From positions 1 through 64,000 of the forward strand of contig NZ_NFLE01000002.1 in NCBI RefSeq assembly GCF_002160755.1: 64,000 nucleotides of DNA. The letters are read 5' to 3'. Positions 41,712-51,026 of the stretch are shown here, piece by piece (positions within the stretch are counted from its first letter, which is position 1; every line of letters starts with the position of its first letter). Origin of the DNA: Lachnoclostridium sp. An14. Lineage in GTDB: Bacteria > Bacillota > Clostridia > Lachnospirales > Lachnospiraceae. Made by a program: the position numbers and the translations under genes. A model generated the notes under the pieces. The model was not told the origin of the DNA. It made no database searches and saw only the letters and a program-made list of their open reading frames with translations.

Positions 41712-43262
41712 ATGAGTAAAAAAGATTACCGGCTGCGGTCCTGCCGCAGAGCCTTGCGAAAATTTTCGGGATACGGCCCCACTTTAGCCGTAATCTTTCT
41801 CACCGCCTTCATCATCGGCGGGAGCATTTATCTGGTCAACGACTTTATAAATTACTACTGCACCCCCGCCGTTTCCGGGACCGCCGGAGCCGGGGAGAAT
41901 GAACCGTCCGCGGAACATGGCCCGGATGGCCTTCTTCTGGCGGGCGCAGACGGCACAGACGGGGAACACGGCCCAGGCCTGGCAGAGGAAACCGGCGGCG
42001 CGGAGGGCAGCGAACGGGAAACCGGCGTCATTTCCCCCTTTGACAATCCTTCCGTCCCCGCCACGGAAAGCCCCCTCACCGGGGCAGACGCCCTGATCTA
42101 TGAGGCGGACCTTCTGGCCATGGGCTACGACTACGATGGCGCCATCCAGCTGGTCTCCCAGAGCCAGTACGCCTCCGACCCGAAAGCCGCGGAGGCTATC
42201 TCCCGCTACGAGGCCGCCAAATCCACCCTGGTGCGGGCCAACCCCTCCGAGGTCACCCATGTGTTCTTCCACACCCTGGTCATGGACACGGACAAGGCTT
42301 TTGACGGAGATCCCATGCAGAACGGCTACAACCAGATGATGACCACCCGGGAGGAATTTTTAAAAATCCTCCAGTCCATGTACGAGAGGGACTACGTGCT
42401 GGTGCGCATCCACGATGTGGCCCATGAGGTGACGGACGAGAATGGAAATGTGAAATTCGTCCCCGGGGACATTATGCTGCCGGAGGGGAAAAAGCCCTTC
42501 GTCATGTCCCAGGACGACGTCTGCTACTATGAATATATGGAAGGGGACGGCTTTGCCAGCCGCCTGGTCATCGGCGAAGACGGAAAACCCACCTGCCAGA
42601 TGGATTTGGAGGACGGCACCACCGTCACCGGCTCCTTTGACCTGATCCCCCTGCTGGAGGACTTTATCCAGGCCCATCCAGACTTTTCCTACAAGGGCGC
42701 CCGGGCCATCATCGCCTTCACCGGCTACAACGGGGTCATGGGCTACCGCACCGACGCCGCCTACGAGGGCGTCAATCCCAATCTGGAGCAGGACAGGGAA
42801 ACGGTACGCCAGCTGGCCCAGTGCCTGCGGGACAACGGCTGGGAGCTGGCCAGCCACAGCTGGGGCCACCGGGATCTGGGCTCCATCCCCTACGAGGAAT
42901 TCGTGGCGGACACGGACAAATGGGAGTCCCAGGTGGAAAGCCTCATCGGCCCCACGGACATCATCCTCTATCCCTTCGGCGCGGAAATCGGGGACTGGCA
43001 CCCCTACACCATGGAGAATGAGCGGTTCGCCTACCTCCACGAAAAGGGATTCCGCTACTTCTGCAACGTGGATTCCAGGCAGTACTGGGTGCAGATCGGC
43101 GAAGACCATATGCGCCAAGGACGCAGAAACTTAGACGGCTACCGGATGTATTATGACCTTCCGGAGTCCAACCCCACAAAAACCTATCTGGACGACCTGA
43201 TGGACGTGGAAAATGTCTTTGACCGGAGACGGCCGGTACCGGTGCCTCCCATGTCCTCCTAG
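41712..43262 (+). CDS. Membrane-anchored polysaccharide-deacetylase-like protein
   Basis: The 516-residue protein has a short basic cytoplasmic head, a membrane anchor at about 29-50, an acidic Gly/Glu-rich linker (about 58-110), then a NodB-like domain at about 175-470. Motif 1 appears as MSQDDVCYY (about 264, the usual TFDDG), motif 2 as ASHSWGHRDLG (about 380, H-S-x-x-H with both metal histidines). The long insertion between them is unusual, and TFDD has become SQDD, though the Asp pair is kept. Probably acts on peptidoglycan or another wall glycan outside the cell; it neighbours a carboxypeptidase gene. Confidence 0.82.
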   Translation: MSKKDYRLRSCRRALRKFSGYGPTLAVIFLTAFIIGGSIYLVNDFINYYCTPAVSGTAGAGENEPSAEHGPDGLLLAGADGTDGEHGPGLAEETGGAEGSERETGVISPFDNPSVPATESPLTGADALIYEADLLAMGYDYDGAIQLVSQSQYASDPKAAEAISRYEAAKSTLVRANPSEVTHVFFHTLVMDTDKAFDGDPMQNGYNQMMTTREEFLKILQSMYERDYVLVRIHDVAHEVTDENGNVKFVPGDIMLPEGKKPFVMSQDDVCYYEYMEGDGFASRLVIGEDGKPTCQMDLEDGTTVTGSFDLIPLLEDFIQAHPDFSYKGARAIIAFTGYNGVMGYRTDAAYEGVNPNLEQDRETVRQLAQCLRDNGWELASHSWGHRDLGSIPYEEFVADTDKWESQVESLIGPTDIILYPFGAEIGDWHPYTMENERFAYLHEKGFRYFCNVDSRQYWVQIGEDHMRQGRRNLDGYRMYYDLPESNPTKTYLDDLMDVENVFDRRRPVPVPPMSS

Positions 43263-43291
43263 ATTCTTCCAGCCTGTCAGACTATGGCTAA

Positions 43292-43322
43292 GGGCCGGCG
43301 AAATCCTCATCGCCGGCCCCTT
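43292..43322. terminator. Bidirectional terminator between convergent genes
   Basis: GGGCCGGCG (43292-43300) pairs with CGCCGGCCC (43311-43319), flanked by AA and TTAT. Confidence 0.8.
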
Positions 43323-43338
43323 ATATTCAGGCTTTTTT

Positions 43339-45951
43339 CTATCGTTTTCCCATTCCCACTTTTTGCAGCCGGAGGCGCAGGGATTTCAGTTTCTGTCTCA
43401 GCTCCTCGTCCGTCGTCTCCCGCTCCAGATCCAGGAGCACCGTTTTAAGCTCCTCCCGGAAAACGGCCATCCGGCGAAGGCAGTCCCCCTCCTCCTTCCG
43501 GTTCATCTCCACCGCCTGGCGGCAGAGTCTTTCCCCTTTGGAGCGGTTTTTTCTCACGCCGGCGCCCTTTATGTACATCCAGGCCAGCCACAGCATTCCC
43601 GTGCGGCCGCCGGCCGCCCCGTCTTTTTCGTACCAGGCCGCCGCTGCCTTTTCATCCTTTTCCACCCCGATTCCCAGTCGGAAACAGCGTCCCAGAGCCG
43701 CGAAACCGGCTCCTCCCGCTTGACGGTAGAGCGCCAGGGCTTTTTCCAGGTTCCTTCTCACCCCGTCTCCTGTCTCGTAGCGCAGGCCCAGCCGCAGACT
43801 GGCCACTCCGTCCTCCTGCTCCGCTCCCGCGCGGTACAGATCCAGGGCTTTTTCCCTGTCCATGTCCGTGCCTTCCCCGGCCTCGTAGAGCTCTCCCAGA
43901 TACCCGTACACCTGCAAGGTTTCCTCCTCCTCGATCGCCCGGCTGTACCAGCGGACAGCCTCCTCCGGCTGCCGTTTCGTCCCCAGCCCGAACTGATAGG
44001 CCCAGGCCAGGTTGGGCATGGCATAGGGGTAGCCCTCCTCCGCTGCCTTTTTATGCCAGAAAAACGCCTTCGTCAGGCTCTCCTTCCCCCCGGTGCCGTT
44101 TTCATAAAAAACCGCCAGACGCTCCTGGGCGTAGGGATAGCGCTGCTCTGCCGCCCATTTCATCAGGCGAAACGCCTCCTTGGGATCCGCGTCCCCGCCC
44201 TTTCCCGTCTCCAGAAGATCCGCCAGCAGGGCACAGGCCCGGGGGCCGCCATTGTCCGCGGCTCGTTTCAGCCATTTCCTGGCGGCAGCGGGATTGCGGC
44301 GGCAGCCGATCCCTTCTGAAAGGCAGAAACCCAGGCTGGTCATCCCGTCTGTCCGGCCTTCTTTGGCCACCTTCCGGTAGCATTCCACCGCCTTTTTCCA
44401 ATCCTGTTTCACGCTGCGGCCCCGCTCGTAAAACACTCCCATGTTGTGGAGGCCGCTTAAATTTCCGGCCTCCGCCGCCTGTTTGAAACAGGCGAAGGCG
44501 CGGTCGTCGTCCTGTTCCACTCCCAGGCCTTTCTCGTAGAGATTTCCCAAGGCGTTCGCCGCCCGCCCGTTTCCCCGCTTGGCCGCCATGCAGAAATAGC
44601 GGGCCGCCTGCTCATAATTTCTCTCCAGCCCCCGGCCGCCCCAGCGGTAGAGCAGCCCCAGATTTACCATGGAGGTCTCGTCCCCGCCGTCGGAGGCCAG
44701 CGTGTACCATTTCACCGCCTCCGGCAGATCCGCGTCCCTGCCGTAGCCGTGCTCATAGATCATGCCCAGGTAAAACTGGGCGTCCCGGTCTCCCATCTCC
44801 CCGGACTTTAAAAACCAGCGGAAGGACTGTTCCATATCCATATCCACGCCCTTCCCATCCCAGTACGCCCGCCCCAGATAATAGCAGCCTGCCGGATCCT
44901 CCTGGGCCGCCGCTTTCCGGAACAGCTCCACCGCCCGCTCTGCCGCCTCCCCGTTGGGATCGTCCCGGTAGTAAAAATAACATCCCAGCCTCCACTGCGC
45001 CGGAGCGTACCCCATGTCCGCCGCCTTGGTGAGATACTCCAGGGCCTCCTTTCGCACCTTATGGCTGCAGTCGCGGTAGAGGACGGAGTACAGGTTGGTC
45101 ATTGCCCGGCAGCTCCCGCCTTCCGCCGCCTGACGGTAAAACTTCAGCGCCTGTTCCAGATCCTTTTCCACGCCGATTCCATCCTCATAACAGAACCCCA
45201 GATTGCACTGGGCCGACGCGTTGCCCTGGCTGGCAGATTTCTTATACCAGGAAACGGCGGTCTCGTCGTCCTTTTCCACGCCGATCCCATACTCGTAATA
45301 CCGCCCCAGCTCTCTCTGGGCGTCGGGATGGCACTGCCAGGCAGCCGCCTGCATCAGCCGGAAGGCCTCGTTTCCGTCCTCCTCTACCCCATCCCCTTCC
45401 TCGTAGCAGTAGGCCAAGAGGATCTGTGCCCTGGGAAACCCGCATTCCGCCGCGTCGGACAGGTACTCGATCGCCCGGTCAATGTCCCGCGGCACGCCGG
45501 TTCCTTCCCGGTAGCAGACGCCCAGATTGCAGATCGCGGGAACGTAGCCCAGCTCCGCCGCCTGTTCATACAGCCAAACCGCCTGTTTCGGATCGGCCTC
45601 TGTACCGATGCCCGCCTCCATGCACCAGCCCAGGTTGCAGATCCCCCAGGGATCGCCCTGGGCCGCTGCCCTCCGGTAACAGTACAGGGCCCGCTCCTCG
45701 CGGTCTCTGCGGCGCATCCAATAGCCCCCCAGCTCAGACCACTCCGCCCCGGTAAGCTCCTCCTCCCCCGCGGTCCGCAGCTCCTGGCCGCAGTCCGGGC
45801 AGCGGGAAAATGCCCCGTCTTTTCCTGTGGCATTTTTTGCCGTACCGCCCCTTTTTCGCGGTTTTTCCAACGGCTGCGTCTGGGCCGCCGCCCCGTCTTC
45901 CTCAAGCTCTATTATGGTCCCGCAGAGGGGATTCGTACATTTATATATCAT
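43339..45951 (-). CDS. Sel1-like repeat protein with N-terminal zinc ribbon
   Basis: The 870-residue protein starts with a Cys4 ribbon (C5, C10 and the CPDC pair near 52-55) and a basic linker. It then has about twenty Sel1/TPR-like repeats of about 36 residues (A...LG..Y..G.GV..D...A..WY..AA..G) from residue about 75 to 800, ending in a charged helix. SLR proteins are adaptor scaffolds for complexes, in some bacteria tied to signalling or host interaction. No signal peptide is seen, so it is cytoplasmic. It has its own promoter (45977-46006). Partner unknown. Confidence 0.9.
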   Translation of the reverse strand: MIYKCTNPLCGTIIELEEDGAAAQTQPLEKPRKRGGTAKNATGKDGAFSRCPDCGQELRTAGEEELTGAEWSELGGYWMRRRDREERALYCYRRAAAQGDPWGICNLGWCMEAGIGTEADPKQAVWLYEQAAELGYVPAICNLGVCYREGTGVPRDIDRAIEYLSDAAECGFPRAQILLAYCYEEGDGVEEDGNEAFRLMQAAAWQCHPDAQRELGRYYEYGIGVEKDDETAVSWYKKSASQGNASAQCNLGFCYEDGIGVEKDLEQALKFYRQAAEGGSCRAMTNLYSVLYRDCSHKVRKEALEYLTKAADMGYAPAQWRLGCYFYYRDDPNGEAAERAVELFRKAAAQEDPAGCYYLGRAYWDGKGVDMDMEQSFRWFLKSGEMGDRDAQFYLGMIYEHGYGRDADLPEAVKWYTLASDGGDETSMVNLGLLYRWGGRGLERNYEQAARYFCMAAKRGNGRAANALGNLYEKGLGVEQDDDRAFACFKQAAEAGNLSGLHNMGVFYERGRSVKQDWKKAVECYRKVAKEGRTDGMTSLGFCLSEGIGCRRNPAAARKWLKRAADNGGPRACALLADLLETGKGGDADPKEAFRLMKWAAEQRYPYAQERLAVFYENGTGGKESLTKAFFWHKKAAEEGYPYAMPNLAWAYQFGLGTKRQPEEAVRWYSRAIEEEETLQVYGYLGELYEAGEGTDMDREKALDLYRAGAEQEDGVASLRLGLRYETGDGVRRNLEKALALYRQAGGAGFAALGRCFRLGIGVEKDEKAAAAWYEKDGAAGGRTGMLWLAWMYIKGAGVRKNRSKGERLCRQAVEMNRKEEGDCLRRMAVFREELKTVLLDLERETTDEELRQKLKSLRLRLQKVGMGKR

Positions 45952-45976
45952 GTTGGACCTCTCTTTCCTGGAGTGT

Positions 45977-46006
45977 ATTATACTCCCTGGAAATTTCTTC
46001 TGTCAA
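45977..46006 (-). promoter_or_regulatory. Promoter of the Sel1-repeat gene
   Basis: On the minus strand TTGACA (46006-46001), 18 bases, TATAAT (45982-45977), both consensus. Confidence 0.85.
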
Positions 46007-46162
46007 ATACGGGAATTTTATGCTACACTTTAGCGTAGGAGGAAAGGGCAGTTTGCCCTCCTGATACGGGATCTCCCTGCGTTTTGCCTTCCGCGGGCGG
46101 GCCTGCGTGGGAGTTTCCCCTTTTAACCCAGGTATCCTACATTTTGAAAGGGAGTCAGCGTT

Positions 46163-46525
46163 ATGATAAATATATTTGGTTTTAATTTTTACTCAGCGAA
46201 GGAACAGAAGGAGCTGGATGACGCCTACGCGGCCCAGATGTTTCCCTACGGGGAACCCCAGCGGGAGGCTGTTTCCCGGATTTTAAAGGAGCTTTGCCCC
46301 AAATCGGATCCCAAAACCGTCATGTTTTTCTACCTGGTTCTAAAACAGGCCCTCATGGAGGACCGCAGTCTTACCCTGCCCCAGGTGATGATGCAGGCAA
46401 AACTGCGCAGCTTTCCCGCCAAAGTCTCTCCGGAGGCGGGACAGGCTATTTTCCGCCTCTGCCTCGCCGATTTGGACTGCGATGAAAGCCTTTCCTATCC
46501 TTCTGTTTCGGAGCTGATGGCTTAA
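46163..46525 (+). CDS. Small helical protein of unknown function
   Basis: The 120-residue protein (MINIFGFNFYSAKEQKELDD... ELMA) has no family I recognise. It is mainly helical and acidic, with two cysteine-containing helices (LKELCPKSDP, FRLCLADLDCDE), no signal peptide and no membrane span. AAAGGGAG precedes the ATG at 46163 and a strong terminator follows at 46537-46569, so it is expressed alone. Divergent from the Sel1-repeat gene. Confidence 0.75.
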   Translation: MINIFGFNFYSAKEQKELDDAYAAQMFPYGEPQREAVSRILKELCPKSDPKTVMFFYLVLKQALMEDRSLTLPQVMMQAKLRSFPAKVSPEAGQAIFRLCLADLDCDESLSYPSVSELMA

Positions 46526-46536
46526 TATGGGACTCC

Positions 46537-46569
46537 GCCGCCGGGAGATGGCGTCCGGCGGCTTTTTTT
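46537..46569 (+). terminator. Terminator of the small helical protein gene
   Basis: GCCGCCGG (46537-46544) pairs with CCGGCGGC (46555-46562), followed by seven T residues. Confidence 0.92.
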
Positions 46570-46586
46570 GCAATCTCTATATTTTC

Positions 46587-46637
46587 AGAACATATGTTCT
46601 ATTTTCTATTGACAAATCCTTTCGTTTCCTGTATGAT
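46587..46637 (+). promoter_or_regulatory. LexA (SOS)-box promoter without an obvious gene
   Basis: The palindrome AGAACATATGTTCT (46587-46600) matches the Gram-positive LexA/DinR core GAAC-N4-GTTC. It is followed 8 bases later by TTGACA (46609-46614), 17 bases, TATGAT (46632-46637). Transcription would run rightward into the convergent 3' end of the CobW gene; no ORF with a ribosome site follows. Confidence 0.6.
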
Positions 46638-46655
46638 ACTGGTAAGAAATGACAG

Positions 46656-46700
46656 AAAACAGGCAGCACGCGCCGCCCGAAAGCATTGCACACTGCCTGT
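46656..46700 (-). terminator. Terminator of the long metF-cobW operon
   Basis: ACAGGCAG (46659-46666) pairs with CTGCCTGT (46693-46700); on the minus strand the stem is followed by TTTTC. Confidence 0.7.
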
Positions 46701-46735
46701 CCGTCTCTTATTTTCTTATTCCCGGCGGCGTTTCT

Positions 46736-47692
46736 TTAGAACTGCACCACGTCTTTGATCTCCTGATCCGGCGTCACAGACTCCGCGTACAGCACCGGGC
46801 CCTCTCCGCCGTAGTCCTTCCAGTATTCCAGCGCCACCTTGGCCCGCACCTTTACCCACTGGCGGTTTTCCAGCAGCCTGGCCTCTCTGGCCTTGCAGAT
46901 GAATCCGAGAAAGGCCATATCCGCCTCGCAGCAGGTCATGGCCATGCGGCCCGGCACGAAGTAGTTTTTGGGGAACTCCTGGGATTTCATCACCATGGCG
47001 GTGAATTCCACTACCCGGCCCACATACCGCTCCGGCTTATCCATACAGTCGATGTACCAGATTCCGTAATCCTCCGGGGCAATCCGGATCACATCCGCCT
47101 TCATATCATAGGGCAGATCCTCCTCCGTGATCTCCGGCTCCACCTCTCCCTCAGAGGTCTCAAACACGATGTCCGCCTGGCGCCCCATAGCCTTTAAGGT
47201 GCGGCGGTACACGCCCAGCTGCTCCTCAGTGATCCCGTCGCAACGGTTTACGATCACCAGCTCCGTGTTGCGGAGCATGGCGCCAAACAGCGGTTTCATA
47301 TTTTTCAGATACAGATCAATGGTGGATCCGTCCACAATGGTGATCTGCTGGTAAATGGTCCAGTCCTCCGGGATTTTCATCTCGTCCTGGTTCCACATCC
47401 CGTTCCACTCGATGAGCACCCGCTCCGGATTGTAGAGCAGTTCCAGCTCCGTCAGCCGCTCTGGCGTCATCTGGGACATATCGTCCATATAGACCACCGC
47501 CGTCCTGGTGTCCTTCAAAAGCTCCTCATCGTACTCCGTATCTCCTTCCTCGCACACGATGAGCAGGGTTTTCCCCTCCGTCTGGAAGTACTCCTGCCCC
47601 ATGGTAAAGGTGAGAAACGCGGTCTTTCCCGCTTCCAGAAACCCGTTGATCAGAAATACGGGCATAATATCGTCATCTATCATCGGTCCCAT
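46736..47692 (-). CDS. CobW/COG0523-family GTPase with YcgQ-like C-terminal part
   Basis: The 318-residue protein has a P-loop GFLEAGKTAF (about 17-26), a Walker B-like VLIEWNGM, and base-specificity-like NRCD. Its C-terminal third (VGRVVEFTAMVMKSQEFPKNYF... RMAMTCCEADMAFLG) resembles the YcgQ/DUF1980 domain of zinc-regulated membrane complexes, with a CC pair as possible metal ligands. COG0523 proteins deliver metal ions using GTP. The N-terminal CxCC motif of typical members is absent. The ATG at 47692 follows AGGAG within the end of the upstream CobW gene. Confidence 0.8.
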   Translation of the reverse strand: MGPMIDDDIMPVFLINGFLEAGKTAFLTFTMGQEYFQTEGKTLLIVCEEGDTEYDEELLKDTRTAVVYMDDMSQMTPERLTELELLYNPERVLIEWNGMWNQDEMKIPEDWTIYQQITIVDGSTIDLYLKNMKPLFGAMLRNTELVIVNRCDGITEEQLGVYRRTLKAMGRQADIVFETSEGEVEPEITEEDLPYDMKADVIRIAPEDYGIWYIDCMDKPERYVGRVVEFTAMVMKSQEFPKNYFVPGRMAMTCCEADMAFLGFICKAREARLLENRQWVKVRAKVALEYWKDYGGEGPVLYAESVTPDQEIKDVVQF

Positions 47693-47698
47693 AATTCT

Positions 47699-48952
47699 TT
47701 AACTCCTGCCGAATACGTTCTCTAACTCTGTTTCCTTTAAGTTTGCCCCGATCACGCACACCTTTCCGGTGTAAGTGGGCGCTCCGGTGCGGATCTCATA
47801 CTCCTCCGGCACCAGATCAAAGTACAGCCACTCTCCGTCCGCGGAGGGCAGCATTCCCTTTGCCCGGAGCACATCGCCGAAGTCCGCGCCGTAAGCCAGC
47901 TCGTCCAGGATCGCCTCCAGCTCCTTCCTGTCCATAGCCGGGACATTTTCCATTCCCCAGCTGGAGAATACCTCGTCCGCGTGATGGTGATGATGGTCGT
48001 GACCGCAGCCGCAGCTGTCCCCGTGCTCATGGTGGTGGTCGTGGTCATGGCCGTGCTCGTGGTGATCATGGCCGCAGCCGCAGCTCTCCCCATGCTCATG
48101 GTGATGATCGTGGTCGTGGTCATGATGGTCATGGCCGTGCTCGCAGCTCTCCCCATGCTCATGGTGATGATCGTGGTCATGGTCATGATGGTCGTGGCCG
48201 TGCTCGCAGCTCTCTCCGTGCTCATGGTGGTGCTCATGATCATGGTCATGGTCGTGATGCTCATGGCCACAACCGCAGCTCTCTCCGTGCTCATGGTGGT
48301 GATGGCTCTCCTCGAAGGCCTCCAGAGCCTCCTTCATCAGCTCCTCCTCCATGGTATCCGGTTTCTCAATGATCTCTAAAAGCTGGCTGCCGGTGAGCTG
48401 GCTGACAGGAGTGGTCACGATGACCGCCTTCGGATTAGCCTCCCGCAGCATCTTTACCGCGGCGTCCACCTTTTTCGCGTCCGCCACATCGGTGCGGCTC
48501 AAAATGATGGTTCCCGCATAGGCCACCTGGTTATTGAAAAATTCGCCGAAATTCTTCATGTACATCTTGCACTTGGACGCGTCCACCACGGTGACGGCGC
48601 TGTTGAGAGCTACCTCCAGATTCGCGGCCACGTCCCGCACCGCCTTCATCACGTCAGAGAGCTTGCCCACGCCGGAGGGCTCGATGATCACGCGGTCCGG
48701 CTGGTACTTGGTGAGCACCTCCTCCAGGGACTTTCCAAAATCGCCTACCAGAGAGCAGCAGATGCACCCGGAGTTCATCTCCCGGATCTCGATGCCGGAA
48801 TCCTTTAAAAATCCTCCGTCAATGCCGATCTCGCCGAACTCATTCTCAATGAGAACCACCTGCTCTCCGGCGATGGCCTCCTCCAGCAGCTTTTTAATAA
48901 ATGTGGTCTTTCCGGCCCCAAGAAAGCCGGAAATAATATCAATTTTTGTCAC
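47699..48952 (-). CDS. Zinc-type CobW/COG0523 GTPase with a large histidine-rich insert
   Basis: The 417-residue protein has a P-loop GFLGAGKTTF (about 9-18), the metal-exchange motif GCICC (about 62-66), Walker B VIIEPSG and the SRTD base motif. Between about residues 215 and 325 is an insert of five near-identical units (HHHEHGESC followed by EHGHDHHDHDHD or GCGHDHH types). It should bind many Zn or Ni ions. The CobW C-terminal domain follows. The gene sits after znuABC and ktrBA in one operon, which points to zinc storage or delivery, possibly to MetH encoded upstream. Confidence 0.9.
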   Translation of the reverse strand: MTKIDIISGFLGAGKTTFIKKLLEEAIAGEQVVLIENEFGEIGIDGGFLKDSGIEIREMNSGCICCSLVGDFGKSLEEVLTKYQPDRVIIEPSGVGKLSDVMKAVRDVAANLEVALNSAVTVVDASKCKMYMKNFGEFFNNQVAYAGTIILSRTDVADAKKVDAAVKMLREANPKAVIVTTPVSQLTGSQLLEIIEKPDTMEEELMKEALEAFEESHHHHEHGESCGCGHEHHDHDHDHEHHHEHGESCEHGHDHHDHDHDHHHEHGESCEHGHDHHDHDHDHHHEHGESCGCGHDHHEHGHDHDHHHEHGDSCGCGHDHHHHHADEVFSSWGMENVPAMDRKELEAILDELAYGADFGDVLRAKGMLPSADGEWLYFDLVPEEYEIRTGAPTYTGKVCVIGANLKETELENVFGRS

Positions 48953-48969
48953 AGCAGTTTCCTCCTTTT

Positions 48970-49620
48970 CTACAGCCTTTTCAGCAGAATACCTACGTCG
49001 TCCTGTCTCCCGACGATGATCAGATGCTCATTGGGCTGAATCCGGTGGGTGGCCGCCGGCATGAGAGCCACCTTCCCATTTTCCTTCATCCCGATGACAT
49101 TGATGTGATAGCGGTTTCGCATATCCAGCTCGATCAATGTCTTGTTGAGCCACTCATCTAAGGGGAGGATCTCGTAAATCGCGTAGCCGTCTGCCAGCTC
49201 AATATAGTCAAACACATGATTGGCGGAAAAACGGACTGCAAGCCGTTCCGCTACATCCCGGTCGGGGTAAATCACCTCATCCGCTCCATTCCTCAGCAGG
49301 AACTTCGCGTGAATATCCCTGGTGGCCTTGCTCACCACGTGCCTGGCCCCCATTTCCTTGATCAGGCTGGTGATCTCCAGGCTGCTCTGGAAATTGGTGC
49401 CGATACAGACAAAGCACACGTCAAAGTTGGAAATCCCCAGGCTCTTTAACACCTCCTCGTTGGTACAGTCGCCGATCTTGGCACTGACCACGTAGGGAAG
49501 CATTCCCTCCAGGTTTTCCTCCTTTACGTCTACTATCATAATCTGATTTCCCCGTTTTGACAAGTTCATGCAAAGATGACGCCCAAACCGTCCCATACCA
49601 ATGATCAAAATTGATTTCAT
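48970..49620 (-). CDS. ktrA: KtrA/TrkA-type potassium uptake regulator (RCK protein)
   Basis: The 216-residue cytoplasmic ring subunit has the nucleotide-binding RCK_N fold (ILIIGMGRFGRHLCMNL, about 4-20; IVDVKEENLE) and the RCK_C part (about 135-216). It gates the channel encoded by the preceding gene (23 bases upstream). Normal length for KtrA. Confidence 0.93.
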   Translation of the reverse strand: MKSILIIGMGRFGRHLCMNLSKRGNQIMIVDVKEENLEGMLPYVVSAKIGDCTNEEVLKSLGISNFDVCFVCIGTNFQSSLEITSLIKEMGARHVVSKATRDIHAKFLLRNGADEVIYPDRDVAERLAVRFSANHVFDYIELADGYAIYEILPLDEWLNKTLIELDMRNRYHINVIGMKENGKVALMPAATHRIQPNEHLIIVGRQDDVGILLKRL

Positions 49621-49643
49621 CTCGTTTTCCTCCTCCTATTCGA

Positions 49644-51023
49644 TTATCCGATGGAAATCCGTCCCACAGGCAGTTTCACCGGCGGAATGCGTTTCTGCTG
49701 GGTAAATGCCAGGGCGAAACTCAGGCTGCCGATGCGGCCGCTGTACATAAGCAGAATAATAAGAACCTTTGAAAGGGGCAGCAGCTCCCTGGTGATTCCC
49801 GTACTGATTCCTACGGTGCCGATGGCAGAAAATGTCTCAAACAGCACGTCCGACATCACAAACTCCGGCTGAATCCCCATGATCACCAGACTGACTCCCA
49901 GGCAGAGCACCAGGTTGGTCATCATGATGGCGCTGGCCTGCTTGATGGTATCATCCTCAATCCGGCGGCCGAACACATTCAGCCCGCTCTCCCGGCGCAC
50001 ATTGGAAAGGACGCACAGCAGAAGCACAATGATCGTGGTGGTCTTAACTCCGCCCGCAGTGGAGCCGGGGCTGCCGCCGATGAACATGAGCAGAATGGTG
50101 AGGAACTTGCTGCCGTCTGTCATAGCTGCCACATCCACAGTGTTAAAGCCCGCCGTCCTCGCCGTCACCGACGCGAACAGGGAGGACAAGATACTGCCCT
50201 TCACGCTCATTCCTTCCAACACCCCGTCCCTCTCGATCAGGTAGAACAGGAGCGCCCCGCCAAAGATCAGCACCGCCGTGGTCAGCAGCACGATCTTCGT
50301 ATGCAGCATATATTTCCGGAAGTGTAGACGGTGGCGGCTTAGGTCATCCCAAACGATGAAACCGATGCCGCCGATAACGATGAGGGACATGATCACCAGG
50401 TTCACCAGCCAGTCATCATAGTAATTTACAAGAGAACAGTAGGGATCCTGAAATCCCATCAGGTCAAATCCTGCGTTGCAGAACGCGGAAATGGAGTGGA
50501 ATACGCCGTAATACACTCCCCGCAGCAGTCCGTACTGAGGCACAAACCGCAGCGCCAGCAAAAACGCCCCGGTCCCCTCTAAGAGGAAGGTTCCGATAAA
50601 AATTTTCCTGGCAAGCCGGACTACGCCTCCGATCTGCAGCGTGTTCACGCTCTCCTGGAGCAGTCCCCTCTCTCTCAGCCCGATCTTCCGCCTCAGGATA
50701 ATGGACAGGCCCACACCGATGGTGATAAAGCCCAGGCCTCCGATCTGAATCAGGCAGATAATCACGATCTGGCCAAACAGCGTCCACTGCGTCCAGGTAT
50801 CCGCCACCACCAGCCCCGTCACGCAGGTGGCACTGGTAGCCGTAAACAGGGCATTTAAGAAACCGATGCTCTGCCCGTCCCGGCTGGCAAAGGGCAGAGT
50901 CAAAAGCAGCGCTCCTATGAGGATTACCGCGAAGAATCCATAAGCAATAAATTGGGTCTGGGACAAATGATTCTGCCATGGGGATACAAACAGCCCCTTC
51001 TTTTCTCGTCTCCAATGTTTCAT
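49644..51023 (-). CDS. ktrB: KtrB-type potassium transporter membrane subunit
   Basis: The 459-residue TrkH/KtrB superfamily protein has four M1-P-M2 units; selectivity loops carry glycines in SATCVTGL, SAFCNAGFDLMG, TARTAGFNTVD and GTVGISTG. It forms the Na+- or ATP-gated K+ uptake complex with KtrA. The start is 3 bases after the znuB stop, so it is translated as part of the zinc/methionine operon. Confidence 0.93.
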   Translation of the reverse strand: MKHWRREKKGLFVSPWQNHLSQTQFIAYGFFAVILIGALLLTLPFASRDGQSIGFLNALFTATSATCVTGLVVADTWTQWTLFGQIVIICLIQIGGLGFITIGVGLSIILRRKIGLRERGLLQESVNTLQIGGVVRLARKIFIGTFLLEGTGAFLLALRFVPQYGLLRGVYYGVFHSISAFCNAGFDLMGFQDPYCSLVNYYDDWLVNLVIMSLIVIGGIGFIVWDDLSRHRLHFRKYMLHTKIVLLTTAVLIFGGALLFYLIERDGVLEGMSVKGSILSSLFASVTARTAGFNTVDVAAMTDGSKFLTILLMFIGGSPGSTAGGVKTTTIIVLLLCVLSNVRRESGLNVFGRRIEDDTIKQASAIMMTNLVLCLGVSLVIMGIQPEFVMSDVLFETFSAIGTVGISTGITRELLPLSKVLIILLMYSGRIGSLSFALAFTQQKRIPPVKLPVGRISIG

Positions 51024-51026
51024 ATG

